A stretch of 64,000 nt of DNA, taken from assembly GCF_020667845.1 (NCBI RefSeq), contig NZ_JAFMPQ010000001.1:186001-250000 (forward strand), in the 5' to 3' direction. Shown here piece by piece: positions 56,410 to 64,000 of this stretch. The notes beneath the pieces are model-generated. The model was not told the origin of the DNA. It ran no database searches and saw only the letters and a list, made by a program, of their open reading frames with translations. Origin of the DNA: Cognatishimia sp. F0-27 (GTDB lineage: Bacteria > Pseudomonadota > Alphaproteobacteria > Rhodobacterales > Rhodobacteraceae). The position numbers and the translations under genes were made by a program. The first letter of the stretch is position 1. The number at the start of each line of letters is the position of its first letter.

Positions 56410-57387
56410 ATGACACTCAAAGGCACCTCTGTCGCGTTTGCGATCGGCGCAGTTCTCACGGCCAGTGCGGCGGTGGCGGAATATCCCGAACGCCCCATCA
56501 ACATGATCATTCCCTACGGCGCGGGCGGCGCAACGGACATCTCGGCCCGAACCATTGCCGAGCCGCTCGGGAATGCGGTTGGCAAGCCACTGGTGATGGC
56601 GAATGTCACCGGCGCTGGCGGGGCCACCGGTTCGGTCGCGGTCCAGAACGCCAAGCCTGACGGGTATACCATGCTGTTTGCCCGCGTCGGGTCCCACTCG
56701 GTGAACCCTGCGATGAAAGCCACCCTGCCGTATACGCTGGACGATTTCCGCTTCGTCACGGTCTACGAGATCAACCCGGCCGCCTGTGCGGTGTCGCCCT
56801 CCTCTGGCATCACGACGATGGACGCGTTGATCGCCAAGGTGAACGAAGGCGGCGTGAGCTACAGCTCTTCGGGTGTCGGCTCGTTCCCGCATCTCGCAAG
56901 CGCCATGGTAATGAGTGAATTCGGCGTTGCCGACGTGATGAACGACGTCACGCATATCCCGCAAAAAGGCGGCGGCGCCGCGATCACCGCGGTGCTGAAC
57001 GGCACGGCAACCTTCGTGTGCACCAACTCCTCCTCGCTGGCGAGCTTTGTCGCCAACAAGCAGCTGATCCCGCTGCTGGTCACCACCTCGGAGCCGGTGG
57101 TCGGTTTTGACGCCCCAACCGCAAACGATCTGGGCAAGGACAGCCTGAACCAGCTGGTTGGCTGGACCGGCATCGCGGGTCCCGACGGGCTGCCCGATGA
57201 CGTGGCCGAGAAATGGGGTGCCTGGATGGCCGAAGCCACTCAGGATCCACAGTTCACCGAATCCATGACGGCACGCGGCTCGGTGATCCGCCTGATGGAC
57301 CCGGTTGAGGCAAACGAGTTCATCCAGGGCCAGTATAACGTCTTCCGCAAACTGGTGGACGATCTGGGCATGCGCATCGAGGGGTGA
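56410..57387 (+). CDS. tctC: Tripartite tricarboxylate transporter substrate-binding protein (TctC/Bug family)
   Basis: The 325-residue periplasmic protein starts at ATG 56410, right after GGGAGGAAG. A Sec signal (residues 1-20, ending AAVAEY) is followed by the Bug-type fold: YPERPINMIIPYGAGGATDISAR, GGATGSVAVQNAKPDGYTML and VSYSSSGVGSFPHLASAM. It captures a carboxylate ligand and delivers it to TctAB; the ligand of this family ranges widely (citrate, aromatic and dicarboxylates). A strong hairpin follows the stop. Confidence 0.94.
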   Translation: MTLKGTSVAFAIGAVLTASAAVAEYPERPINMIIPYGAGGATDISARTIAEPLGNAVGKPLVMANVTGAGGATGSVAVQNAKPDGYTMLFARVGSHSVNPAMKATLPYTLDDFRFVTVYEINPAACAVSPSSGITTMDALIAKVNEGGVSYSSSGVGSFPHLASAMVMSEFGVADVMNDVTHIPQKGGGAAITAVLNGTATFVCTNSSSLASFVANKQLIPLLVTTSEPVVGFDAPTANDLGKDSLNQLVGWTGIAGPDGLPDDVAEKWGAWMAEATQDPQFTESMTARGSVIRLMDPVEANEFIQGQYNVFRKLVDDLGMRIEG

Positions 57388-57398
57388 TCCCCGGCGCC

Positions 57399-57419
57399 GC
57401 GCGGCCCCGCGGGCCGCGC
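57399..57419 (+). terminator. Hairpin after tctC
   Basis: GCGCGGCCC and GGGCCGCGC form a perfect nine-base stem with a CGC loop. No T-run follows. It may stabilise tctC mRNA or partly stop transcription, giving more binding protein than permease. Confidence 0.5.
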
Positions 57420-57488
57420 CCATAGACGATCCCTGCGGCTGCCTTCAGGGGCGGCCGCATCTCTGCCAAAGGAGGGGAGACCGGTCGC

Positions 57489-57977
57489 GTGTCACCAAAA
57501 GCGATCCAATTTCGGCTGGGGCTTGGCGCGTGCTGCGTGGCTTTGCTGCTGGCGCTTGTCGGCATTCCGGGCTGGGTCTCCTCGCCAAGCAATGTTTCCA
57601 ATATCGTGCTCTCGCCGACCTTCTGGCCATATACACTGGCGTTGATGACCGGCTTTGTGGGCATCGGGCTTTTGCTCGCGTCGCGTCATGAAAGCCCCGA
57701 TCCCGACCCGACCCACATAGAGGGGACCGATCCCAAGGCGTGGTTGCGCCTCGCCGCGCTTGCGGTGATCATGATGCTGACAATGTTTGCCCTGCCCCGG
57801 CTTGGCATGGTCTGGACGGCGATGATCGTGTTTGCCGTCACCGCCTTCCTGTTTCGCACACGCCACCCGATCACCGCGCTGGTCTGCGCCGTGCTTGTGC
57901 CGCTGGCGCTTTACGCCTTCTTTGCCCATGTCGCCGGCGTGGCGATCCCACAAGGCAATTTCGTGAGGTTGCCATGA
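57489..57977 (+). CDS. tctB: Tripartite tricarboxylate transporter small membrane subunit TctB
   Basis: The 162-residue protein has four hydrophobic segments. Its GTG start at 57489 has GGAGGGGAG upstream at a longish distance. The pattern (an N-terminal pair, a charged loop with DPDPTHIEG, then a second pair) is that of TctB. It overlaps tctA by four bases. Confidence 0.88.
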   Translation: MSPKAIQFRLGLGACCVALLLALVGIPGWVSSPSNVSNIVLSPTFWPYTLALMTGFVGIGLLLASRHESPDPDPTHIEGTDPKAWLRLAALAVIMMLTMFALPRLGMVWTAMIVFAVTAFLFRTRHPITALVCAVLVPLALYAFFAHVAGVAIPQGNFVRLP

Positions 57978-59458
57978 GTCTTGCCGACAGCCTGATGGCC
58001 GGTCTGAGCGTCGTTGCCTCGTTCGAGGCCTTCTTTGCCCTCTTTGCAGGGATCTGTATCGGGGTTGTGGGCGGGGCAATCCCCGGGCTTTCGGCAACCA
58101 TGGCCGTGGCCTTGACCTTGCCCTTTACCTTCACGCTGCAACCCATCACCGGGATCCTGCTTCTGCTCGGGGTCTACAAGGGCGGTATCTTTGGCGGGTC
58201 GATTCCCGCGATCCTGATCAAGACGCCCGGCACACCGGCCTCTTCGGCGACGATCCTCGACGGTCATCCCATGGCCGAAAAGGGCGAGGCCGGCCGGGCG
58301 CTTGGCATGGCGCTCTGGGCATCCTGCACCGCCGATGTCGTCTCCAACCTCGCGCTGATCCTGTTTGCCGGATGGCTGGCCTCCTTTGCGCTGAGCTTCG
58401 GGCCGCCGGAGTTCTTCGCGCTGATCCTGTTCTCACTGACCATCATCGCCGGCGTGTCGGGCGAAAGCCTGTTGCGCGGAGCGCTCTCGGCAATTCTGGG
58501 GCTCTTGCTGGCGACGATCGGGCTGGACCTCGTCTACGGCACAAACCGCTTCACCTTCGGCGATCCGAACATGATGGGCGGCCTGAATTTCATCGCGGTG
58601 CTGATCGGGCTGTTCGCGATCCCCGAAATCATCGCCATGGCGTGGAACCCCACGGCGCATCTTGGCAAGGCGCGCAGCCTCGGACACACCAAGGTGAGCT
58701 TTGCCGATTACCGCCGCAGCTTCAGATCCATCATCAGGGGCAGTTTGATCGGGGTGTTCCTCGGCTCGATCCCGGGCATCGGTGCGGCCCCTTCGGCGTT
58801 CCTGAGTTATTCCGAGGCGCGGCGAAAATCGCCAAACCGGGAGAATTTCGGCAAGGGCGAAATCGAGGGTGTGGCCGCGTCCGAGGCCGGCAATAACGGC
58901 GTGGCCGGTGCGACCCTGATCCCCCTGCTCGCGCTTGGTGTGCCGGGCGACGTGATCACCGCGATCATCATCGGCGCGTTCATGATCCATGGGCTGCAAC
59001 CCGGCCCGATGATGTTCATCCTGAATGTCGATATCATCTATGGCCTGTTCATCGGCCTGATCGTGAGCTCGGTCTTCCTGTTCATCGTGGGCAGCGTCGC
59101 GATCAAGGGGTTCCGCTTCGTGTCGGACGTGCCGAAACGGATCCTCATGCCCGCGGTGCTGGTGCTGTGCATCTACGGCGTCTTTGCGGTCAACAATAAC
59201 ATTTTCGACGTCGGAGTGATGTTCGCGATGGGCTGGGTCGGCTACCTGATGATGCGCATGCACATACCGGCGGCCCCCTTCCTGATCGCGTTTATCCTCG
59301 GCCCGCTTCTGGAGGACAATTTCCGTCAGTCGATGCTGATGTCCGGCAGCGATCCATCGATCCTGCTGCGCGGCCCGATCACATGGTTCTTCTGGGCGGT
59401 CACGATCATCACCATCGTCGCAATCGCCCGCAACATTCGCAAGATCCCCCGCGCTTGA
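57974..59458 (+). CDS. tctA: Tripartite tricarboxylate transporter large membrane subunit TctA
   Basis: The 494-residue protein has about twelve helices and the TctA signature GGAIPGLSATMAVALTLPFTFTL, followed by GVYKGGIFGGSIPAILIKTPGTPASSAT and EIEGVAASEAGNNGVAGATLIPLLALGVPGD. It forms the transport channel with TctB, driven by a proton or sodium gradient. ATG 57974 overlaps the tctB stop; a longer frame starting at 57740 is inside tctB and not real. Confidence 0.96.
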   Translation: MSLADSLMAGLSVVASFEAFFALFAGICIGVVGGAIPGLSATMAVALTLPFTFTLQPITGILLLLGVYKGGIFGGSIPAILIKTPGTPASSATILDGHPMAEKGEAGRALGMALWASCTADVVSNLALILFAGWLASFALSFGPPEFFALILFSLTIIAGVSGESLLRGALSAILGLLLATIGLDLVYGTNRFTFGDPNMMGGLNFIAVLIGLFAIPEIIAMAWNPTAHLGKARSLGHTKVSFADYRRSFRSIIRGSLIGVFLGSIPGIGAAPSAFLSYSEARRKSPNRENFGKGEIEGVAASEAGNNGVAGATLIPLLALGVPGDVITAIIIGAFMIHGLQPGPMMFILNVDIIYGLFIGLIVSSVFLFIVGSVAIKGFRFVSDVPKRILMPAVLVLCIYGVFAVNNNIFDVGVMFAMGWVGYLMMRMHIPAAPFLIAFILGPLLEDNFRQSMLMSGSDPSILLRGPITWFFWAVTIITIVAIARNIRKIPRA

Positions 59459-59612
59459 AGCGCGCGGGGGAGGCGGTGCGCGGTGCCAGAGCCGCCAGGG
59501 GGCTTCCTCATCCGGCCTGCGGCCGGCCTCCGGAAAGCCGGGCCACACCGGCCCCGTGACGCGGTGCGGCTCACGCAGGAAAACGATCTCGTTCAAACAG
59601 GGAGGGGCCTTC

Positions 59613-61934
59613 ATGTCCGATCCGAACGCTCTGATGACACCGCTGGAAATGCACAACGGCACGTTGCGCAGCCCGATCGACCCCGCGCTGCTCGGCACGG
59701 CGGTGTTGGACAAGACCGGCGCGTTCGAGGCCGGCAGCTATCAAAGCTTTACCCTCACCTATACGGCCGGGCGGTTTGGCATCGATGACAGCGGCAGCCT
59801 GCGCATCGTCTGGCGCTTTGCCACCGACCAGACCAACCCGCAATTCACCGATCCCGAAGCGCCCGGCTATACCGAGGTCACGGCCTCCAACAAGGCCGTT
59901 CTCGAAGCCCGGTTCGATCCCAAGGGCAATATCCGACCCTGGGACCGCACGCTTCAGATCAAGGTGGTCCGCGGCTTCATGAAAGAAGGCGACACGATCA
60001 CCGTGCGCTTTGGCGTCACCGATCATGGCTCCCCCGGGATGCGGCTCCAGACCTTTTGCGAGCATCACTACCCGTTCCGCGTTCTGGTAGACCCGATCGC
60101 CACCTACAACTTCCAGACCCTGCCTGAACAGCCCGCCATTTCCATCGTGCCCGGCGCGCCAGACACATGGGTCGCGGTCATCCCGTCGACCATCGCCCGT
60201 GACGCGCCCTTTACCCTCAAGATCAAGGCAGAGGATCGCTGGGGCAATCCGACCGACAAGGCCGCAATAACGCTCACGCCGCGCGCCAATCGCACGGTGG
60301 CCGGTCTGCCCGAGATGATTGACATCCAACCGGGCGGTTTTGCCACGGAAATCGCGGGACTCCGCGTTGACGAAGACGGCCCGCTGGAGATCACGCTGCA
60401 TGCACCCGATGGCACGACCCTGGCCACCTGCAACCCGGCAGAGGTCGCGCAGGCCCCAACGCTCCTGAGCTATTGGGGCGACCTGCACGGCCAGTCCGAC
60501 GAAACGCTCGGCACCAACAGTGCCGCGGATTACTTCACCTTTGGCCGTGACCGGGCATTCCTCGATGCCTGTGCGCATCAGGGCAATGATTTCCAGATGA
60601 CCGACACGTTCTGGAAGGATCTCAACAAAGTCACCGCCCATTTCAACGAGGATGGCCGCTTCGTCACCCTGCCCGGCTACGAATGGTCCGGCAACACCGC
60701 GCTCGGCGGCGATCGCAATGTCTTCTTCCCGCATGAGGGCCGCATGATGCGGCGCTCCTCTCACGCGCTGATCGAGGATCAGAGCGATGCAGGCACCGAT
60801 TGCCATACCGCGGCGGCGCTGTTCGAAGCCTTCGCAGAAGCCGGTGAATGGGACGTGATCTGTTTTGCGCATTGCGGCGGGCGCTATGCGGATATCACCC
60901 AGGCCCATGACGGCCGGTTCGAGAAATCCGTCGAAGTGCATTCCGCCTGGGGCACCTTCGAATGGATCGTCCAGGATGCGTTCAAGGCCGGCTACCGTGT
61001 CGGGATCATCGGAAATTCGGATGGCCACAAGGGACGGCCCGGCGCCTCCTATCCGGGCGCGGGCTGGTTCGGCGCGGTCGGCGGCCTCACCTGTTTTCTG
61101 ATGCCGGAGCTCACCCGCGAAGGCTTGATTGCCTGCATCAACCGCCGCCACCACTACGCCACGACAGGCGGGCCGAACGGGCGCCTGCGCATGGCGGTCA
61201 CCATGCGCTTCGACGACGACGCAACGCTCTGCCTCAGCGACCCCGCCCTTGGCGACAGCTACGAAACCACGCCCTGCGACGGCGCGATGATGGGTGACAT
61301 CGTGCATCTGCCTTCAGGGGCCGCGCATCTCGATCTGCAAGTGGACGCGGGCGCTCCGGTGCGGCGGATCGATATTTTCAACGGGCTCGATCACGTCGCG
61401 TGCCACCGGCCCTACGGTCCGGACGATCTTGGCGACCGGATTGGCGTCTGGTGGGAGGGGGCGGAATACCGAGGCCGGTTCCGCGCGGTGCCATGGGATG
61501 GGACAGCCCGGTTTGATGCCGCGCGCATCAAAGCCGCGCAGCCGGTGAACTTCTTCAATCGCGACAAGACCCTCGATCAGCCCAGCGCCTCCGAGCTGAC
61601 CTGGAAATCGGTCACGACCGGCAACCTTGCCGGGTTTATCGCAACCCTGGAGGACAGCCGAGCGGGCAGTATCGCCCTGAACACCCCGCTGATCACCCAG
61701 AGCGTCGCGCTGGCCGATATCGGGTACGAAGACAGGCTGCTTGATGCGTCCGACGCATTGCCGCGCGGCATCTGCCTTTTCCGCCTGCCCGATGAGAATC
61801 CGCATCGCTCGGTGAGCCTGACCCACACGCTTGACCCGCAAGAGGGCCGGGACAACCCGTTCTATGTGCGCGTGACGCTAGAGGACGGAACGCAGGCCTG
61901 GTCCAGCCCGATCTACGTCTTGCGCAGTCTTTGA
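59613..61934 (+). CDS. DUF3604 family protein, PHP-like metal hydrolase fold (function unknown)
   Basis: The 773-residue protein starts at ATG 59613 with GGGAGGGG seven bases upstream. It matches DUF3604: YWGDLHGQSDETLGTNSAADYF and VTLPGYEWSGN, FAHCGGRYADITQ, and IGNSDGHKGRPGASYPG, which contain the His/Asp ligands of a PHP-type metal-dependent hydrolase. The first ~270 residues are beta-rich. No signal peptide is seen, so it seems cytoplasmic. It follows tctA in the same direction and may act on the transported substrate, but no reaction is established for this family. Confidence 0.88.
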   Translation: MSDPNALMTPLEMHNGTLRSPIDPALLGTAVLDKTGAFEAGSYQSFTLTYTAGRFGIDDSGSLRIVWRFATDQTNPQFTDPEAPGYTEVTASNKAVLEARFDPKGNIRPWDRTLQIKVVRGFMKEGDTITVRFGVTDHGSPGMRLQTFCEHHYPFRVLVDPIATYNFQTLPEQPAISIVPGAPDTWVAVIPSTIARDAPFTLKIKAEDRWGNPTDKAAITLTPRANRTVAGLPEMIDIQPGGFATEIAGLRVDEDGPLEITLHAPDGTTLATCNPAEVAQAPTLLSYWGDLHGQSDETLGTNSAADYFTFGRDRAFLDACAHQGNDFQMTDTFWKDLNKVTAHFNEDGRFVTLPGYEWSGNTALGGDRNVFFPHEGRMMRRSSHALIEDQSDAGTDCHTAAALFEAFAEAGEWDVICFAHCGGRYADITQAHDGRFEKSVEVHSAWGTFEWIVQDAFKAGYRVGIIGNSDGHKGRPGASYPGAGWFGAVGGLTCFLMPELTREGLIACINRRHHYATTGGPNGRLRMAVTMRFDDDATLCLSDPALGDSYETTPCDGAMMGDIVHLPSGAAHLDLQVDAGAPVRRIDIFNGLDHVACHRPYGPDDLGDRIGVWWEGAEYRGRFRAVPWDGTARFDAARIKAAQPVNFFNRDKTLDQPSASELTWKSVTTGNLAGFIATLEDSRAGSIALNTPLITQSVALADIGYEDRLLDASDALPRGICLFRLPDENPHRSVSLTHTLDPQEGRDNPFYVRVTLEDGTQAWSSPIYVLRSL

Positions 61935-62356
61935 GCCACGGCGCTGGACCGGCCACGTCAGGGCGCGCGACGCCCTCGCCGGCATGCCAAGCCGGTCCGG
62001 CCCCGGACCGGTGGCAGCGGCTCCGCCAGACCAGTCTGGCCAACGGCGTGCCGGTCCGCCCCCGCGCTCAAACGGGTTTTGCGGGTCTGATTTTTCCGGG
62101 TCGCCAAGCCCGGGCGCTAGCGCATAGGCCACACAAGCGCGGCTTTTCTGGTCCGCATTTTTAAGTGTCGCCAAGCCCGGGCGTCAGCGCACAGGACACG
62201 CCAGCGCCATTTTGCGGGTCCGCTTTTTCAGGGGTGCCAAGCCGTTTGGCCGCTCCGGCTGCCGCGTCAAACGCAGTGGCGTCACGCGGGTCCGCCGCCG
62301 GGCCATGGCCAGCGCAGCCCCGGCATATGGGAAGGCGCGCCATATCGGGCGCCGCC
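61935..62356. repeat. Three degenerate 66-bp direct repeats in noncoding DNA (62077-62281)
   Basis: The units begin at 62077, 62144 and 62210. Each has a TTTT(G/C)(C/T)GGGT(C/T) start, an internal T-run and a (G/T)GCCAAGCC core. Copies 1 and 2 are closest. A hairpin AGGGCG/CGCCCT at 61960-61976 lies just after the DUF3604 gene. No gene is supported in this gap. Confidence 0.7.
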
Positions 62357-63046
62357 TCACAAAACCATGGGTTCCGTCGCAAAAACCGTGTTGCCATGCA
62401 ACGCACCGATACGCCGGTAGCCCAGCCCCCGGAACGTGCGTGTAATCCAGCCCTCCGCCTCGAAATGCTCCAGGATCAGGAGGGGCCGCCAGCGATGGAT
62501 CAGGTGATAAGCCCCCTTGAGCGCGGGCTTCTCGTGCCCCTCCACGTCAAGCTGGATGATCCCGAGCGGCCTCTCTTGCGGCACGACAAAATCGAGCATA
62601 GCCGCCGGCACTGTCTCTACCCCGGGTCCCGGGGAGTCCACCACCTGCGACAACCCGCCCAACGGCCGCCCATCGCTGCGATGCGTGCGAAAATGCAGTG
62701 CGCCGGCCCGGTTCGACAAGGCCGCATGGGTCAGCGTCACATTGCGCAGCCCGTTCAGCGTGATGGTCTCATGCGCGGCGGCAACGCTCACCGGGTTTGG
62801 CTCGAACGCCCAGAGCCGCCGCGTTGGCGCAAGCGCGGATGCCAGCGCGGGGAGGAAATCGCCAAAGAACGTGCCCGCATGCACGATATCGCCCCGTCCC
62901 GCGTAGCGCCGCATGAAATCCAGCGTCTCCGGCTCATAGATCCCGCCCGACAGCACCGCCCGCGCCGCCGGCCGCGAAGCGCATCCCTCCGGGATCGCGT
63001 AACACCCGTAGGCATTCGACGCAGAGCGTATTGTCATCCCTGTCAT
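62357..63046 (-). CDS. FkbM family SAM-dependent methyltransferase
   Basis: The 229-residue protein starts at ATG 63046 after AAGGGG. The SAM-binding fold has VHAGTFFGDFLPALAS and WAFEPNPVSVAAAHETI. The C-terminal FkbM signature is LGIIQLDVEGHEKPALKGA. Family members methylate hydroxyls of sugars or natural products, and many alphaproteobacterial ones act on glycans; the substrate here is unknown. It sits between the repeat region and ahcY. Confidence 0.9.
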   Translation of the reverse strand: MTGMTIRSASNAYGCYAIPEGCASRPAARAVLSGGIYEPETLDFMRRYAGRGDIVHAGTFFGDFLPALASALAPTRRLWAFEPNPVSVAAAHETITLNGLRNVTLTHAALSNRAGALHFRTHRSDGRPLGGLSQVVDSPGPGVETVPAAMLDFVVPQERPLGIIQLDVEGHEKPALKGAYHLIHRWRPLLILEHFEAEGWITRTFRGLGYRRIGALHGNTVFATEPMVL

Positions 63047-63167
63047 GGCGCCCCTTTCCTGCCGCTGCGCCGATCCCGCGCTGTGAATTCACGTTGTCGG
63101 TTTGGGTCAGGAATGCTACCTGCCCATCCAACACTTCACACAGACAGATTACGAAGGGGCTAAAGGC

Positions 63168-64000
63168 ATGGCCAAAGATTACGTCGTCAAGGATATCGCC
63201 CTGGCCGGGTATGGCCGCAAGGAGCTCGATATCGCCGAGACGGAAATGCCGGGGCTGATGGCTCTGCGCGCGGAATATGGCGAAAGCAAACCGTTGACGG
63301 GCGCGCGGATCGTCGGTTCGCTGCACATGACGATCCAGACCGCCGTCCTGATCGAAACGCTGACCGCGCTTGGGGCGGATGTCCGCTGGGCCTCGTGCAA
63401 CATCTTCTCCACGCAGGACCATGCGGCCGCGGCGATCGCCGAAGGCGGCACGCCGGTCTTTGCCGTCAAGGGCCAGACGCTCGAAGAGCACTGGGATTAC
63501 CTCGACCGGTCGTTCCAGTTTCCCGAGGGCGCCAACATGATCCTCGACGATGGCGGCGACGCGACGCTCTATGTGCTGCTCGGAGCGCGCGCGGAAGCGG
63601 GTGAAGAGATCATCCCCGTACCGCAATCCGAGGAAGAAGCGGTCATCAAGGCGCAGATCGCCAAACGCATGGCTGAAAGCCCCGGTTGGTTCACCAAGAC
63701 ACGCGACGCGATCAAGGGTGTCTCGGAAGAGACCACAACCGGCGTGCACCGTCTCTACGAACTGCACAAGAACGGCCAGCTCCCCTTCCCGGCGATCAAC
63801 GTTAATGACAGCGTGACCAAGTCGAAATTCGACAACAAGTATGGCTGCAAGGAAAGCCTTGTCGACGGCATCCGCCGCGCCACCGACACCATGATGGCGG
63901 GCAAGGTCGCCGTGGTCTGCGGCTATGGCGATGTGGGCAAGGGCTCCGCGGCCTCGCTGCGCGGGGCGGGCGCGCGGGTGAAAGTCACCGAAGTGGACCC
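63168..64000 (+). CDS. ahcY: Adenosylhomocysteinase (partial, C-terminus outside window)
   Basis: The visible 277 residues start [71 protein letters not shown] and [13 protein letters not shown] are family features, and NAD binding begins at [13 protein letters not shown]. The enzyme splits S-adenosylhomocysteine to adenosine and homocysteine, removing the by-product that inhibits methyltransferases. The 121-bp upstream gap has a GGGTCAGG/CCTGCCC hairpin with one bulge, but I cannot match it to a known SAH or SAM riboswitch. Confidence 0.97.
   Translation, partial: MAKDYVVKDIALAGYGRKELDIAETEMPGLMALRAEYGESKPLTGARIVGSLHMTIQTAVLIETLTALGADVRWASCNIFSTQDHAAAAIAEGGTPVFAVKGQTLEEHWDYLDRSFQFPEGANMILDDGGDATLYVLLGARAEAGEEIIPVPQSEEEAVIKAQIAKRMAESPGWFTKTRDAIKGVSEETTTGVHRLYELHKNGQLPFPAINVNDSVTKSKFDNKYGCKESLVDGIRRATDTMMAGKVAVVCGYGDVGKGSAASLRGAGARVKVTEVD

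Noticed and set aside
59571-61307. 578-codon minus-strand frame
   Set aside because: Antisense to the DUF3604 gene, whose motifs are convincing.
63047-63167. SAH or SAM/SAH riboswitch ahead of ahcY
   Set aside because: Only one small hairpin with a bulge was found; no match to known consensus could be made by eye.

Overview
The window looks like chromosomal DNA of a marine Roseobacter-clade alphaproteobacterium (Rhodobacteraceae). The signs are high GC with strong third-position bias, a regB-senC-regA redox regulon, alphaproteobacterial addAB, the tsaE-amgK-murU-addB-addA-trxA gene order, and a recurring GC-rich palindromic repeat of a kind I recall from this family. No rRNA, tRNA, CRISPR array, transposase or integrase was seen.

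Layout. (1) 1-15.2 kb is a biosynthetic and glycan island. It holds a hybrid formyltransferase/adenylation protein with a luciferase-like monooxygenase inserted in the adenylation domain (cut by the window edge), a family-2 glycosyltransferase, a one-module type I PKS ordered KS-AT-KR-DH-ACP-TE, a Wzx-type flippase, a second family-2 glycosyltransferase and a divergent family-4 glycosyltransferase. The glycosyltransferases and flippase suggest that the product is glycosylated or lipid-linked and moved across the membrane. (2) 15.5-18.5 kb is one large secreted protein with SGNH-like, glycosidase-like and RTX parts. (3) 18.6-22.3 kb has leuA behind a leucine-rich leader peptide and attenuator-like stems, then ubiG and a proline iminopeptidase. 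(4) 22.5-28.2 kb is a peptide-type ABC transporter operon closed by a strong terminator. (5) 28.4-41.8 kb is mostly housekeeping on the minus strand: a lyxose isomerase-like gene, hslV-AKR-hslU behind a sigma-32-like promoter, trxA, addAB, MurNAc recycling and tsaE. (6) 41.9-46.5 kb has a PAS protein and regB/senC/regA.

(7) 46.6-62.4 kb is accessory and lies between regA and ahcY, which are close neighbours in Rhodobacter. It starts with two tandem-repeat arrays, a GNAT enzyme and an HD hydrolase. Then come a citryl-CoA lyase-like gene, a second complex II-like operon in B-C-D-A order, a two-subunit class I fumarase-type hydratase, a TSUP permease with its LysR regulator, a tripartite tricarboxylate transporter (TctC-B-A) and a DUF3604 protein. 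Read together these suggest uptake, oxidation, hydration and C-C cleavage of a di- or tricarboxylate that is not identified. The flavoprotein has Cys where succinate dehydrogenase normally has the FAD-linking His. (8) 62.1-64 kb has a degenerate 66-bp repeat, an FkbM-type methyltransferase and the start of ahcY.

The most promising material for new biology is the F-A(LLM)/PKS/glycosyltransferase island and the complex II-like carboxylate locus.
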